A stretch of DNA of 64,000 nucleotides from Burhinus oedicnemus. Its lineage: Eukaryota > Chordata > Aves > Charadriiformes > Burhinidae. The notes below the pieces were generated by a model. That model made no database searches. It was not told where the DNA came from and worked only from the letters and a program-made list of their open reading frames with translations. Made by a program: the position numbers and the translations under genes. Below, piece after piece: positions 34,584-46,760 of this stretch (its first letter is position 1; every line of letters starts with the position of its first letter). The stretch is taken from the NCBI GenBank assembly GCA_008921705.1, contig VFFE01007035.1:248509-312508 (forward strand). The letters run 5' to 3'.

Positions 34584-37075
34584 TACAGATCACGCAGGAA
34601 TATGGTAGGGAATAGCTGTCTGAAGCTTCCCCGCTCACAACAGCATTTCAGGGGCACAATCCATCGGACTGACTTGCTGGAGAAAACACCATGGTAACAT
34701 TTTCCGGGGCTGCAGGAAACCCCGTCCCCAGCAGCAGATCTGGGAATACCCTCCCAGGAGGGTGTGCAGCTTTCAGCTTTGTAAGCCCTCCGCTGTCTCC
34801 CTGCCATTGCACACCCACGCACACACAGGTCTAGCCGGCTCTTTGCTCCTCTGCCCCTGGGGGAGACGCAATGCAGCACCAGATCACTGACACCAAGTCA
34901 GTTGTTTCCGTGCCAAATGGTCTCACCCCGACACAAGAGTTAACATGTTATGGCGTGCACTTCAAGGCAGAAAAAAGCCCTTGTTCCCTCCGTCAGTCCA
35001 TTCCACTTCTGCCAGGACCAGAAAATGCAGTCCCTTGCAAAATGGCTGCGCGTGGTACAATCAACTTTGCCTTTTCAGGTTGGGTCTTATTAAAAAACCT
35101 TTCCAATACAGGCAATGCAAGAAATGTTTCCTTTTCTTGATTTTGCCATTTCTGTCTGTCTTAAACCCTTGGAGAAGTTCTTAGCTTGGGGATTAATCAC
35201 ATGATGGGTTGAAAAAAACCACCACTCAAAATTACAGGTAGTGACTGCTACAGCCTTTACTAAAGACACTTGTCTTTTAAGCTCAGAAAGAGGCTCAGGT
35301 GTAGATTTGGAAGCCTTGAATTTCACTCCTGTTGCCCATTACTCTTCTAGAGATGTTGTATTATAGCTATATTAAAAATGAATACAGCAACTTTGACATC
35401 TTCAAAGAAGGAAATGAATAATGAATCAAAACTGCCCTTATTTCAGCTAAGGGAAAATGATAAATGGAGCACGAATGCTATAACATAGAAGTAAGAAAGG
35501 CTCTTTAATAAAGGTGATTTGCTGTTCAGATTGTAACAGCCCTATCCACATCTCCTCTGATTATTCCCCTGCTGTGCGTACATTCACAGACCCAATGCAA
35601 TCAGAAACAAAGAGACGACATTACCAGGGAGCAAGAGACCATCTTCTTGCAGCAAAGCCCCAGGAGAAAGTGTGCCTCTTCTAAAAACATTCCCTGAATG
35701 GACATGAGTTCACACCAATGTATATGAGTCGCTGCTACAATAGACCCCAACAATAAGACCTTACTATCTACCTTCAGTGCTTAGCTGAACACTGTTCATG
35801 TCCAAAGGATGGGCTGAGAAAGTACGGAGTGACAGCAAGTATTGCAGCAACAGGCTCCTACAATTACACTGGCAACAGATTGTGTGAGAGCCCTTTAAAA
35901 CTAATCAAACCTCCCTATCAGGTCACGGTTAAGGGTAGCGCAGAAAATCTGTTACCAGCCCTGCCCAAAAAATTGGTCTTCCTCTAACAGAGAGACAAGT
36001 TGCATAACCTTCTCGCCTCCATTTCTTTGGCAAAAGAGGGAACGCTTACCAGCTTCAGCAGGCTGATATGGCCTGGACACAACAGGTAATTAGTGCTAAG
36101 GGCAAGTTAGTGCCAGGGATTTGATGTGGATATGGGAAATATTTCAGCGTTGCTCCTGCAAAGCTCCTGGCTGTCTTCTGTTCACTTGTTTACCTGTGCA
36201 GCAGTGTTATGGTGATAATCCACGCACAGGCTGCACATCACTTAGCACTGCTGCCATATACTCTTGTTCACAGACACACTGCCTCTGGCTGGGAACGAAA
36301 ACAAGAGAAGCTCAAAGCACGAATACTTTGGAATTATTTTGTTGAAGGCAGGTTTAAAAAACCAAACCAGCTGTAGTCCTTAAAAGCCAGATTCTTACCA
36401 ACACTGCTGTGTTAAAGCTGCTGTGCATATTCACACCAAGGCATTTTTTCATCAGTTGTCACTTAGCAATTGAGAAGCCAGCTGGTGGCTCTAGCTCTGT
36501 TACTATGCCATTCCATCTTACTTTTATTATGGATAGTGCCTTTCCTGAAATGGGAACAAGAGCTATTTTCTGTCCCTTCAAATACCATTTGTAGAGTTGC
36601 CTGACTAGATGCCAGTGTGAGAAAAAATTAATTCTATAAAGCATGCAATAACTCCTCTACACTATTCAAAAATATATAAAACTAACCCCATAAGATCCTA
36701 CTCCTCGAGAAAAACATCCCTAACACAGAAACACAGCAACAGGATAAAATTAATATATCAATTAAAAAGCACAAACTTCCCAGAACAAATCTAGTCACTC
36801 TATTTTTTAATCCCGAGGAAAACACAGGCCACAGTATACATCTGTGTAAGGAACCTCACACACAAAGTAACAAAGAGGAGTCTGGTTTAGACCATCAGTC
36901 CTATTCTCTTTTCTTGATGGACAAGTCTGTATGAATTCCACACAGATTAAAAAGCACTGGAGCATGCAATTATAATGGTGGAGGGCATTTAAAATGCATT
37001 TACTGAGAAGAAACATTGATTGTTACCTCTCTCCTGATGTCAATATAGCCCATGACATAGCCGCCTTTCTGTCAC

Positions 37076-37081
37076 TTTATT
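37076..37081 (-). terminator. Candidate poly(A) signal AATAAA (ATPAF1)
   Basis: The first canonical minus-strand hexamer after the ATPAF1 stop codon, about 280 nt downstream. Usage is not proven. Confidence 0.45.
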
Positions 37082-37359
37082 TCAGATTTCAAAAACACAA
37101 CATGCAGCAGCGAGTTACAGGACATGAAAATAGCTCATTCTGATGAAGTTACACTGAAGTACGGGGCTCCATTTTGGCAATTCGTTATTGTCTTTCAATG
37201 GCCTAAGTCCTCATCTTGCATCAGTGCCAGACAGGCTTGACTATTACGCTCCCAGGATGTCTCCAGATCCTTTCTTGTAGCCAAACCAAATTCCTAAAAC
37301 AAGAGACAGGACCACTCCATCTAGGAAACCCCCTGCCTGCTGATGGCTCTCTTCACCCC

Positions 37360-37554
37360 CTACGACTTGTCAGAAACCTGAGCAGGTCTCAGTTCTCGTC
37401 CAAGTCCACTTTGCTCAAGCTCTGCTATAACTGACATATATTTAAATTCACTAGATCTGTGGTTGAAGGTCTCCACTAATTCGTAGGTCTCCGAACGATC
37501 CGTCGCATAGAAAAGCTGCACCTGATTCGCCAAGCACTGTGCTTCATGGACCAC
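37360..37554 (-). CDS. ATPAF1: ATPAF1 exon 9 (last coding exon)
   Basis: 195 bp with 64 codons and TAG at 37360-37362. It encodes [12 protein letters not shown] and [17 protein letters not shown], the most conserved C-terminal part. The acceptor is AACTTGCAG. Confidence 0.96.
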   Translation of the reverse strand: MVHEAQCLANQVQLFYATDRSETYELVETFNHRSSEFKYMSVIAELEQSGLGRELRPAQVSDKS

Positions 37555-40500
37555 CTGCAAGTTAAAACAAAGCATTTGTTACCATCAGGTTTTGTTGTAT
37601 TTGAGTATCCCCTTGAAAAAGACTCTTCAGCAGCTGAAAGGCTGCAGTCCTACTCATCAAATGATTCTATTCCAAGTCACCTTAGTTTTGCAGATCTCTT
37701 AACAAATCACCTCCCTCTTGTTCCTGACCTACTTATACACTTCAGCACTGTGCCTACAAACTACTCTCCTGCTGAGCATACACCTCAGAGGTCAAAGATG
37801 TCTTTCATGATCCCTGGCCACCCTAAGGCATTGGAGATGCACGATCTTTCCCTTCTTCCAGTTGACCTATTTGCAAACATTGACTGTTTCCTCTGAGATA
37901 CAACAGGGCACATACATTACCAATGACTCCTCTGCACGCAGTTTCAGAACTGGTGTAAAGTAGGTCAGTCAGAGGTGGGATGCTTTAGTTACTTTGTTCA
38001 ACCAGTATAATCCCTAGTGCTATTTGTCTTAGCACCGTACTATTACAGATATGCAAATAACAGCATACCCACACAGAGGGAAAAGAACAAAGGCACGCAG
38101 AAACCGAACACAAAGCTCTGGAGGTCTCCTCATTTGACGAGCAGTATTAAGGTTCACTGTTTTAACTTGTTGGCAGGTAGCAACAGCTTTCATTGAAATT
38201 TGCTTTCATTAATAAGAAAACCAGAAGCATTTCTATTGTTTTACAGCAATAAACTGTAATACCCAGAGTATTGGGGGGGGGGAAGAATGAATGAGCTGAA
38301 ATCACCAGACAGCCAAAGACTGATGATTTCCTTCTAGCTTTCCCTAGTATTAAGTAGATTAGATTAAAGAAATCTAGTAAGACCACTCTTCGGGAAAGGG
38401 TCTTTTAAAGACCTTTAATTTGGTTTTAATGCAAAACTATAGGAGGAGATACAGCGTAAAATGAAGAAAGCAAATGAATAGATTTTTCTTACCAAGAACT
38501 TCGAGTCCATTTCTGCTGTCATTAGTACTATCCCTTTTTCCTCCTGCAGCTCGGGATAATGGTACAAGACCAGCTGGCTAGGAGCAGTTTCACCTTGAGT
38601 CTGAAGGAGACAAATATCCCATAAGCATCCCACAAAGAACTTCAGCTCTATTGCAGATTTGGAGGCTTGATTACAAAACTTTTAAGTATTAACTGCTATG
38701 GAGGCAGTTATTTTTCAGGGCTTAAGGGCCACTTCTAATTAAAAGTTCATTATTCCTGGTATTTACAGAAAACAAGGGATTTGCAGAGTTAGGTTGAGTT
38801 TTTTCTTGACTAAAGACCATTTTGCATTTAAAAGAACCCACAATTTCCAGAAAGGTACTGGTATTTTAAGTAGCTTGCACAAACAGTTCTAGAAAGTTTG
38901 GCTCTTGCTTCTATATTCAGACCATTTGACTTCTACCTCATTGTCCTTTATATTAGAGACACTTAATACCCATAAATTTACTAAGTACCCATAATTAATG
39001 GCAGTTTTTCCCTGACAATTATTTTCACATTAAGCAAGACAACCTGTTCATTAAACTATTTACAAAATACTATATATTGTAACATGCTGGTATTGTATAT
39101 TTCTGGATGATAAGCCATTTTTGGACCTTTTATTTCAACCACTCACCTGAATGTTTATTAAGGAAGTGAAGTGCAATTCTGTTCCTGACCACTGCCCCAC
39201 AAAGAACTCATAGCCTTCTTTTCTTGGCAAAGCATACAGAAACTACAGAGAGATGATAAAAAAAACCAACAATTCTCCCTTTCGTAGAACAAAATGATGC
39301 CCGTGTCATACTGGCCTCCAGCATAAATGCTTTAGTGAGAGAACCACAGCAGAAAAAGGTGTTTCTTTGCCCCCCCAGGAGTGATATGACAGCAAGAACC
39401 AGACTTCAAAACAGACAATAAACCAGCATTACCTTATCAGTATTATTTCATTAGCAAATATGTTCGCACATATTTTTATCAGTATTATGAGAGGCAGTCA
39501 AAGGAAAGGAGAGGACAGTGGAGAACATTCACTGTGACCTTTTTGTTCATTTCTAGAAAATTAATAGCAGAAATGGTCAAATATAAGATAAGGAGCATTC
39601 AGAGTATCTAATCCTGCAATTTCACCAACTGTTCCACAGCAAGCAGCAAGTACTTTCTCTCTAGAGATTTACAGTCTATTTGGCTCCAAAGGCTAGGGAC
39701 TTGCTCATTTTCCCACACCAAGGAAAAGGACAAGATGGGAGCAGAAAAACAAGCAGGATACCTGCCAGTGCACTTTACAGAAATGCACTTAAAGCTATAA
39801 ATAATTTTCCAAGCTCCGAGTAGCTCAGGAAGCCAGATAGATTTGATCTTGCCAAGTGAAATATACGGGACCAATCCATCAATCCAGTAAAGTCTCCCAT
39901 TCAGATCTACAAAAGCACTCCTCTCAACACAGCAAAGTCTAGCTACTTTGTTTTCATAAAGGAGTGAAGCATTTCATTTCTGTCTCAGCACAGTTGAAAT
40001 CTGCACAAAGTCCATGCTTCAGCGCACAAATTACTGTAAAAACACATTACTTTCAACAGAAAACAACACTTATCAAGCAACATGTGGTATAAAACTGCAG
40101 AGAGATATCCTTTAGCTTGTTAGCTGTTATGCTCTTTTGCAGTTTAACTTCTTCAAAGCAAAAACCTGCTCATTCACACAGGAATCTTCTAACTGAGGCT
40201 TAAAAGATACCCACAAACCCTTGTGAGAAACAGTGAACCCCAATCTTGGGAATCCACTCAACTCTGAAATAACCATATTAAGCATTGACAGTATTTTATG
40301 CTTTGCTGTGCTGGCATACATCTAAGACACAACCCACACAGTATCTGCTCTGTATCTGCAATAAAGCGTTTGACTACACCCTATTCCCACCTTCCTTTCC
40401 CTGTCACAGCTGTTGAATTACAATGCTCTGCAACAGAACTTACACTACTCAATTTTGCACTGCATGCCATACAGCCTTTTTTGACAACTCACACTCCCCT

Positions 40501-43500
40501 AGAGACAGAGATGCATTATTTACACAGCACACTGCCTACCCAGTTTGGCTTCCATGCAAATAACTTATATTTGCTTACCAATATTTACCTATCACAGATC
40601 ACCAGTGTGGTGAAGAAAGCATGGCTAGGCACATTTATGATCAGGAAAAGCAGGCTAAGAGATGACAAGGTTCAGCTCATTCTGTGGACAGAACCCAATA
40701 TACTGATTTCTTGCATTTTTCCCTTTCAGGTACTCTTGCCTGTCTTCACTGCCAGTAAACAAACATAAAAAGTAGAAGGAGCAACTCACACCAACTGTAA
40801 GACAAGAGAATTCACTTTCTCCATGTGCATGCAATGTAACGCAAAGGTGACGCGTAGCTATAGCTAACAGCAGTTCGTCCAGGTTAAAGCAAGGATGCTT
40901 TAAGCAATAAGGAAAGACATGCAGTAACACCAGTGAGGCTGGCCTACGAGGGCTGGCTCTTCGCAGCACTGCACGGAAGAGATTTAACCACAAGACATCC
41001 ATTAATGGAAATGGGAGGCATGTAGCTAAATCCATTCCCTGGGAGATTCTGTGCTCTCGTCACTAAACTGTATGTCTCTTATATCTAGACACCTGATACC
41101 TAGATCAAAGTGTTTAATACATACGAATAGCCCCTGCTTTTATCTGAACACTAACACAAGTATTTGAACACCTGGATTTTACTAATCAACCTGATACAAT
41201 AAGTCTGAATACAGGAGGGTCAGAAGTTTATGAATTAGGCTTTAAAGAAGAGAAATGTGTTACAGCTCTACATCCATGCACTGCAAGTCTCTGCCATACG
41301 TACCGATGGACATTTCTGGGCTCTCTTCCATATTAAATCAAACTTTTCTGCCTTTGGGGAATGAGAAAGAGAAATTAAATTTTCATAAGACAAACATGGA
41401 TGCATAGTTACTCAGAATCATCTCATTAACCTTTACAGGGTACAACTTCTATCTACAGAAGGTCTCACTGCTGAAATGGCTAACATTCTTAGTTACCTAA
41501 ACGTCATTAGTACCGTGTTTTAACAATGTCGCCTCTAAGATGCAGCAGCAAACTCCCTGAATCCGAAGTTTTATTCCTTGGAGGTGGGGGGCCCATGCTT
41601 TAGGCTTACATTACGTCCCTTTTTAGTAACAGCTCCACTGCATCATGTGGTGTCAACACTTCAGCAAGATGACATATCCCTGGCCTAAAATTGTAGATTT
41701 TACACCACAGTCATCTGTTCTTCAATATTAAAATGCAGCCAAGGTATTTACTCAAATAACATACTTATTGCTTAGGTTTATATTGAAACCACAAACTTAT
41801 TTGGTCATCGCTGATGAAATCTGGCAATCTCACTCATGTGTCCTCTGCGTTCCCCCAAATCTTTTGCCTGCTCTTCTCTTCCCAGCACCATATATTAATA
41901 CCTACTCTAAGGTGTTCAAGAAAGAAAACATATGCCATTCATCAACACGAAATTCCTCCATGTGTGCTTCTGAGCACTGGAGAATTATGTGAGGCCTTTC
42001 TTCCAGCCAACAAAAAGCTTCTGGCAAAAGATGTAGTTTTGCTCCTTGATGACACCATGAACTACTTCCTAATGTGCCTAGGATCTGGTTTGCATTAAAG
42101 CCTTAAAAGCTTCCAAAGCTCCTCTAAAACAGTGCACCAAAGTCCGGTGCCAGCCCCACTAATGAAAGACCTACACCATCTTAACTGGAGTCCCTGGCTT
42201 TGGCCTTCTGCTACACTACATGTGTAATTCAAACTATTTTCACAACATCCGCATGTTGGGAAAACTGAAACACGAAGCTGCTTGACTTCAAATCCCATGT
42301 TGCCATTTTCAGAGTGTACATTTAGAATAAAGCCTCCCATCGACTTCAGTTGCAGCTCAAAGGGCCACGTACAATTGCAAATCAGATCCCAGATCTAAAT
42401 GAGGTTTCAAGAACTCAAGCAACACACACAGTTCGTGCCAAGCTGTGAAAAGACAGATTTAAGAGATCACGATCACATAGCGACTCTGAAGCAAAGAATA
42501 AAAAGAAATCCCAAAAGTGAAAAAACTCCTTCAGCCTAACCAGATTACCAACAATTAACATCTGGAAAAGCTATCAGGAATAAGAAATTTGATCTTATCA
42601 CAGGAAGCACCATGCAATCTCAATGAAAGACAGTGCTGCCAATAACTTTAAATGTATGAAAGTAAGTCATAAGTGATTAGCCACGTGCAAATTATTAGCC
42701 AAATGAGCTAATACTGCCATATTAAACTTGAGTTAGCAGTCTGTGCTGCAGGCAAGAGGGGAAAGAAACGAGCAACTCTTGAGAAAAAATTATGTGAAAA
42801 TACAAATGCTACCTTAATAGATACTAGGGCCCTGCAAAGAGTATTGGATACTCATAATAAAAAATGCCAGGAAATTCAAGCCAGGTTTGCAGAAAAAGGT
42901 ACTAGCTTTATTGAGACTGATGTAAGTGAGGAAGAAAAGGGATACACATTTTTGGAAACAGAAGCCTTTATTTGGGGCAATAAAATCACTCAATCCGGAA
43001 AGAAAGTTTGTTCTTGAAACCTCGTTTTCCTTCAATGGTTGCTTTTAAAAGCAACAGGATCACAATTAGAATGAAAGCTTTGCACGCTGGCCTTTCAAGT
43101 GCATAACTACAGGGGAACTACTTACAGGAATAACAGCATAAACCGTATCTTTTGCAGAAAAATACTGATTCCAAATCTGTAGGAAACAAAGGAGATGAGA
43201 TACAGTTAAAAGCAAACATCTAGCAGTAATATTAAATGCTTTAAAAAGAATTCCATTTGTCAACTAACCTTTGTAAGCACTTTCAGGAGTCATTTTTCAA
43301 TGAAGCCTGACTGACTTTCCTGCTAATGCAATACACTTCTCCTAAGGTTCCAGAGTACTTGTACCAAATGATAGACTTCAACTAGGGAACAGAAATAAGC
43401 AGTGGGCTCAGAGGTGGCTCAAGATTTACTAGCCCTCAGGAGTGCTTCTTATATTTTTCCCAATAATCACAGTACTGATTTCTAGAGGGTTTTAAGGGTT

Positions 43501-46500
43501 TTTGTTTTCATTTTTGTTGGGTTTTTTTTTAAATAAAGAACATAAAAAACGTTTTCAACAGAAGACAAGACTTTGCATAATGCTCCTCTATGTTCACAAT
43601 CTTCTTCTTCACCACAGGAGGACGGCAATACCCACATAAAAGCTCAAATAAATGGACAAGTACAGGTAAAAGCCCAGAGTTCATGACTTTTTCAGTTGCC
43701 CTTCCTCAGTCCTACATAACTAATGAGAATTGCCACTAAAGGAAAGTCACGAGTTATCAAATCCATTCCCTGCTATAAATGGCCGCACACCATCCCCTGC
43801 AGAGCACATAACCACTTCTATAATGTTCTCAAGCTATCAGGAAAGCAGCTAAGTTTCTGCTCTCTAAGTCGTGCCAGAAAGCTCGTTCATATGTGCTGTC
43901 CCCCTTAAACGACCGTGCCTACATGAAGTTTCTTGGCATACAGTCTGATAAGGAAAAAAAATACCAGATCCAACTCAAGCTACATCAGAAATGTGGCTTG
44001 TAACTAGATAAAAGCAAATACAGTGCAAAGCCAAGCAGATATTAGGGAGAATAACTTGATTCATACTGTTCTTAAAACAAACAGACCCACCCACCTCCCT
44101 CTTACTCTAACCGACTTTAGTATGAGTTCACAGGCTCCTGAATGACAGATAATGCAAACAAAGGCACAAAGTGGCAAAAGCTTTTTTTTTATTCCTGCGA
44201 AACAGGCATAGCATAATCCACATGAGCTACTGCTACGGTTTCCCTTTACCTGGCTTCAAACCTGACAGGAGCTCGCTGATGCCAATTCAACTGCTACACA
44301 TTAAATGGCAACAGTAAGAATTACAATAGAGACAGTTTTTGAGTGATCAAGGCCAGATGTATTATTTATCAGGCAGGTACACCCTAGATGGATTTACCTA
44401 TATGGAGAAAACTTTATCTTCTACTATTGATATGCATGTGAATGTGCTTTTTATAAATATGCATCCATAGGAACATTTTATTTTTCAGTCTAAGTAAAAT
44501 TTCCATCCTCACATGTAGATTAATATTAAGCATAGATCTGGAGCAAACTTTATTGCATTTATATCCATCACCTGTTTTATCTCCTCCGCTGATTTTTCTT
44601 TCACCATCTCGACATTAAGAATCGAATCAAGTGTCTGCAAGAGAAAGCATAAGGAATTTGGCATGATGACAGTTCTCTGGTTCAAGCGAGAATCCAGAAT
44701 GAATGGATGCAACTACAGAGAACAAAATCAAGCTGGAGGAACTTAATTCAATTTACAATGTGACTTAGTCCTCTGAATTGCCAAAGAAACTATTAAATCA
44801 TAAGCAGTAACACACTGAGAAGTAGATTCACACACTGAGGCAGAATAGAAGAGATTCTGTCAGGACACAGAATATACTTTGCCCCAGTCGTGCAGATGTC
44901 TACTGAAGCTGCAAGAGGAGCTACGGCCTTTCCCCTTCAGCCATCTCAGACACAGGCTGTGCTGGCAGATTTGCACAGAAAGTTTGCCAAAATACAAGAA
45001 TGAAAAAGAATAAAACCATTCTCTTGTCCCTCTGCTGGCTGATCCTTAGAAATGTATTTACATGCTGTAAAGGCAGCTTAACTCTTTCAATTTATTACTG
45101 TCAGCATTCAGTACAGATCCCCTAACTAGTAGAAACTTCCAGGATGATGAGAAAAGACTGTATAATAAAAAAACAGACTGCCAGGAGTTTTAAGACTTGA
45201 AAGTGATTCCAATAGTAAATGAGCACCTTATACTCAAGTGCAGCATAAGGAACATTAGTTTTATCTCAAAAAGCTCTTGGCTGAAGCAGGGATAGTAGCA
45301 ATACAAGTTAATCTGTATCCTTGATTTGCCAGCATGTCCTCTCCTAACACTTCGGTTCGTTTCCCTTACCTTATCTTTTGTGAAACCTCCCTTCGATGTC
45401 TTTGTGCCCAAGCCTTCTGCCTAGAAGAAAACATTCTTCTTTAGTTTTTATAGCTGATGTTTTAATACCATTCATTTCCCTTCCCTGCCACGCATAACGT
45501 GCCTGCTGACAAGACGTCCCGAGTATGAGCTCAAATTTAAGATACTTAGAGATTGCTGCAGTGCATTTTATTAAAATAAAATATTGATTAGGAGAATAAG
45601 ATGAGCAACTTATTGTGAAATATGAATTTCAAGATCAGAAACGATTAAAGCAAACTATTATGCACTTTGGATCCAATACTACCAAACAGCTTTCTTCCAT
45701 TTACCACAAAATGATAAATGCAAGATCGCGTCACTCCATCTGGCCAAACTAACCTGGAACTAATTAAACATTAAAATAAGGCCTCAAGCACAAAATTTAC
45801 AGCCTAAAATACAGCAAAAGAATACACTGGAACACAGAATAATATTTTTAGCCACCAGAGAGTGAAATTCTGGGGCTGTTTACTAACACGGATGCTTTAT
45901 GTTTGTAGCATTATGCTGATCCTATATAAATGACATTATAGCTTTAATATATGTTAACTACAAAGAAAATTGGCCTTGCCTTTTCCTCCATACATTTGAT
46001 AAATTCTCCTTGCTTAGAATACCCCACGGGCTGCTTTTTCACTTCATTTCTTTTTTCCATACGGGATTCAAACACATCTGGACTGGATCTGAATCAGAAA
46101 AGGGACGATTAACACTACTGGATGATTAACATCACTTGGCCTTTTAAAATGTTTACTGTGGTTCTGACCCACGTTCCTAACTTAAAATTTTAACTTCTTG
46201 TTGGTAAAACTCTATCTTCTCAAGCTGAACGTGTTGGGAGACGACTCTCATTGACTCGGTGGCAACATAAGTGAATTTCCAAGCTGCGTTTGGCCTAAAC
46301 CGATTAATTTTCTCATGGCGGCACAAAGCTAAAAATACGTTCCCTCCTTCCAAAAAACAAAAACAAACCAAAAAAACCCCCAAAACAACACCCCCTCTTC
46401 CCCCAAAAACCAGCATGGACACACACCTGCCCNNNNNNNNNNNNNNNNNNNNCAGGGCCCGCCCACCCCCAGCACCTCCGCAGCTCCTGGATCTTGTGCC

Positions 46501-46660
46501 GGTACTTCCCGTAGAAGGGGTTCTCCTCCAGCGCCGCCTCTCCCGACCCCGGCCCCGCCACCTCCCGGCACGGCGGGGCCAGCAGCCCCAGCGGGCGGAG
46601 AGCGGCGCGGCTCCGCAGGGCCGCCCCCAACCCCCAGGCCTGCAGCAGCGGCCCCGCCAT
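37360..46660 (-). CDS. ATPAF1: ATP synthase mitochondrial F1 complex assembly factor 1, complete, nine exons
   Basis: Nine exons join to 906 bp, or 301 aa. ATPAF1 is the animal homologue of yeast Atp11: a mitochondrial matrix chaperone that binds free F1 beta subunit until the alpha3-beta3 hexamer forms. The N-terminus ([12 protein letters not shown], then several Arg and no acidic residue for about 35 residues) fits a mitochondrial presequence. Conserved blocks appear in order: [84 protein letters not shown] and [17 protein letters not shown]. Human ATPAF1 is 328 aa; the difference is in the variable leader. All junction phases agree. The second intron appears to use a GC donor. The start is chosen for its Kozak context (GCCATGG) and leader. 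Confidence 0.96.
38493..38600 (-). CDS. ATPAF1: ATPAF1 exon 8
   Basis: 108 bp, 36 codons, phase 0 at both ends. It encodes [19 protein letters not shown] and [10 protein letters not shown]. The acceptor is CTCCTTCAG and the donor GTAAGA. Confidence 0.96.
39147..39242 (-). CDS. ATPAF1: ATPAF1 exon 7
   Basis: 96 bp, 32 codons, phase 0 at both ends. It encodes [18 protein letters not shown] and ends LINIQ. The donor is GTGAGT and the acceptor CTCTGTAG. Confidence 0.95.
41304..41351 (-). CDS. ATPAF1: ATPAF1 exon 6
   Basis: 48 bp encoding [16 protein letters not shown], phase 0 at both ends. The acceptor is ATTCCCCAAAG after a pyrimidine tract; the donor is GTACGT. The exon is short but matches the human segment residue for residue in length. 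Confidence 0.93.
43126..43176 (-). CDS. ATPAF1: ATPAF1 exon 5
   Basis: 51 bp encoding [17 protein letters not shown], phase 0. The acceptor is TTCCTACAG and the donor GTAAGT. Confidence 0.95.
44572..44634 (-). CDS. ATPAF1: ATPAF1 exon 4
   Basis: 63 bp, 21 codons, running from [10 protein letters not shown] to EEIKQ, phase 0. The acceptor is TTCTCTTGCAG and the donor GTGATG. Confidence 0.95.
45370..45420 (-). CDS. ATPAF1: ATPAF1 exon 3
   Basis: 51 bp encoding [17 protein letters not shown], phase 0. The acceptor is TTTTCTTCTAG and the donor GTAAGG. It has the same 17-residue length as the human exon segment. Confidence 0.94.
45980..46088 (-). CDS. ATPAF1: ATPAF1 exon 2
   Basis: 109 bp: one base completing a split Arg codon, then 36 codons from [18 protein letters not shown] to CMEEK. 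The acceptor is CTGATTCAG. The exon ends AAAAG followed by GCAAGG, so the 3' boundary appears to be a GC donor; no GT nearby preserves the frame and the homologous length. Confidence 0.88.
46433..46452. other. Assembly gap (20 N) in ATPAF1 intron 1
   Basis: Twenty consecutive N between a C/A-rich segment and the GC-rich exon 1 border. The true missing length is unknown; no known ATPAF1 coding segment is lost, since exons 1 and 2 join in phase. Confidence 0.99.
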
Positions 46661-46760
46661 GGCGCCCGGTCCGGCCCGCTGCCTCCGCCGCCGCGCTCCG
46701 CCCGCCGCCCCGCCCCGCCGTTCCGCCCCCGGAATAAAACGGCCGGAGCCGCACACTCAA
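46453..46760 (-). promoter_or_regulatory. ATPAF1: CpG island and ATPAF1 promoter
   Basis: A dense CpG cluster surrounds ATPAF1 exon 1. Immediately upstream of the ATG on the minus strand are GC boxes (GGGGCGGGGCGG, GGGGGCGGAAC); no TATA box is placed. The ETS-like CCGGAA is readable on the plus strand near 46730. A TATA-less housekeeping promoter is expected for this gene; the start site is inferred. Confidence 0.75.
46476..46660 (-). CDS. ATPAF1: ATPAF1 exon 1 (start codon and presequence)
   Basis: 185 coding bp: 61 codons plus two bases, starting [12 protein letters not shown] and ending [16 protein letters not shown]. It is very GC-rich and inside a CpG island. The donor is CGGAG|GTGCTG. 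The start ATG is in a strong GCCATGG context. Confidence 0.92.

Larger units (their letters stand above)
34231..37359 (-). other. ATPAF1: ATPAF1 downstream region, 3' UTR plus intergenic
   Basis: AT-rich sequence without coding exons follows the ATPAF1 stop codon. The first minus-strand AATAAA is at 37076-37081, giving a 3' UTR of about 0.3 kb. Further minus-strand AATAAA hexamers lie downstream (for example near 34231), so a longer 3' UTR is possible. A compound inverted repeat lies at 34532-34583. Confidence 0.45.
37555..46475 (-). other. ATPAF1: ATPAF1 introns 1-8
   Basis: From high to low coordinates the introns are 46089-46475, 45421-45979, 44635-45369, 43177-44571, 41352-43125, 39243-41303, 38601-39146 and 37555-38492. 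They are AT-rich and I see no CR1 copy, RNA gene or nested gene. A run of ten G is at 38273-38282. Intron 1 contains the 20-N gap; intron 2 has the apparent GC donor. Confidence 0.85.
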
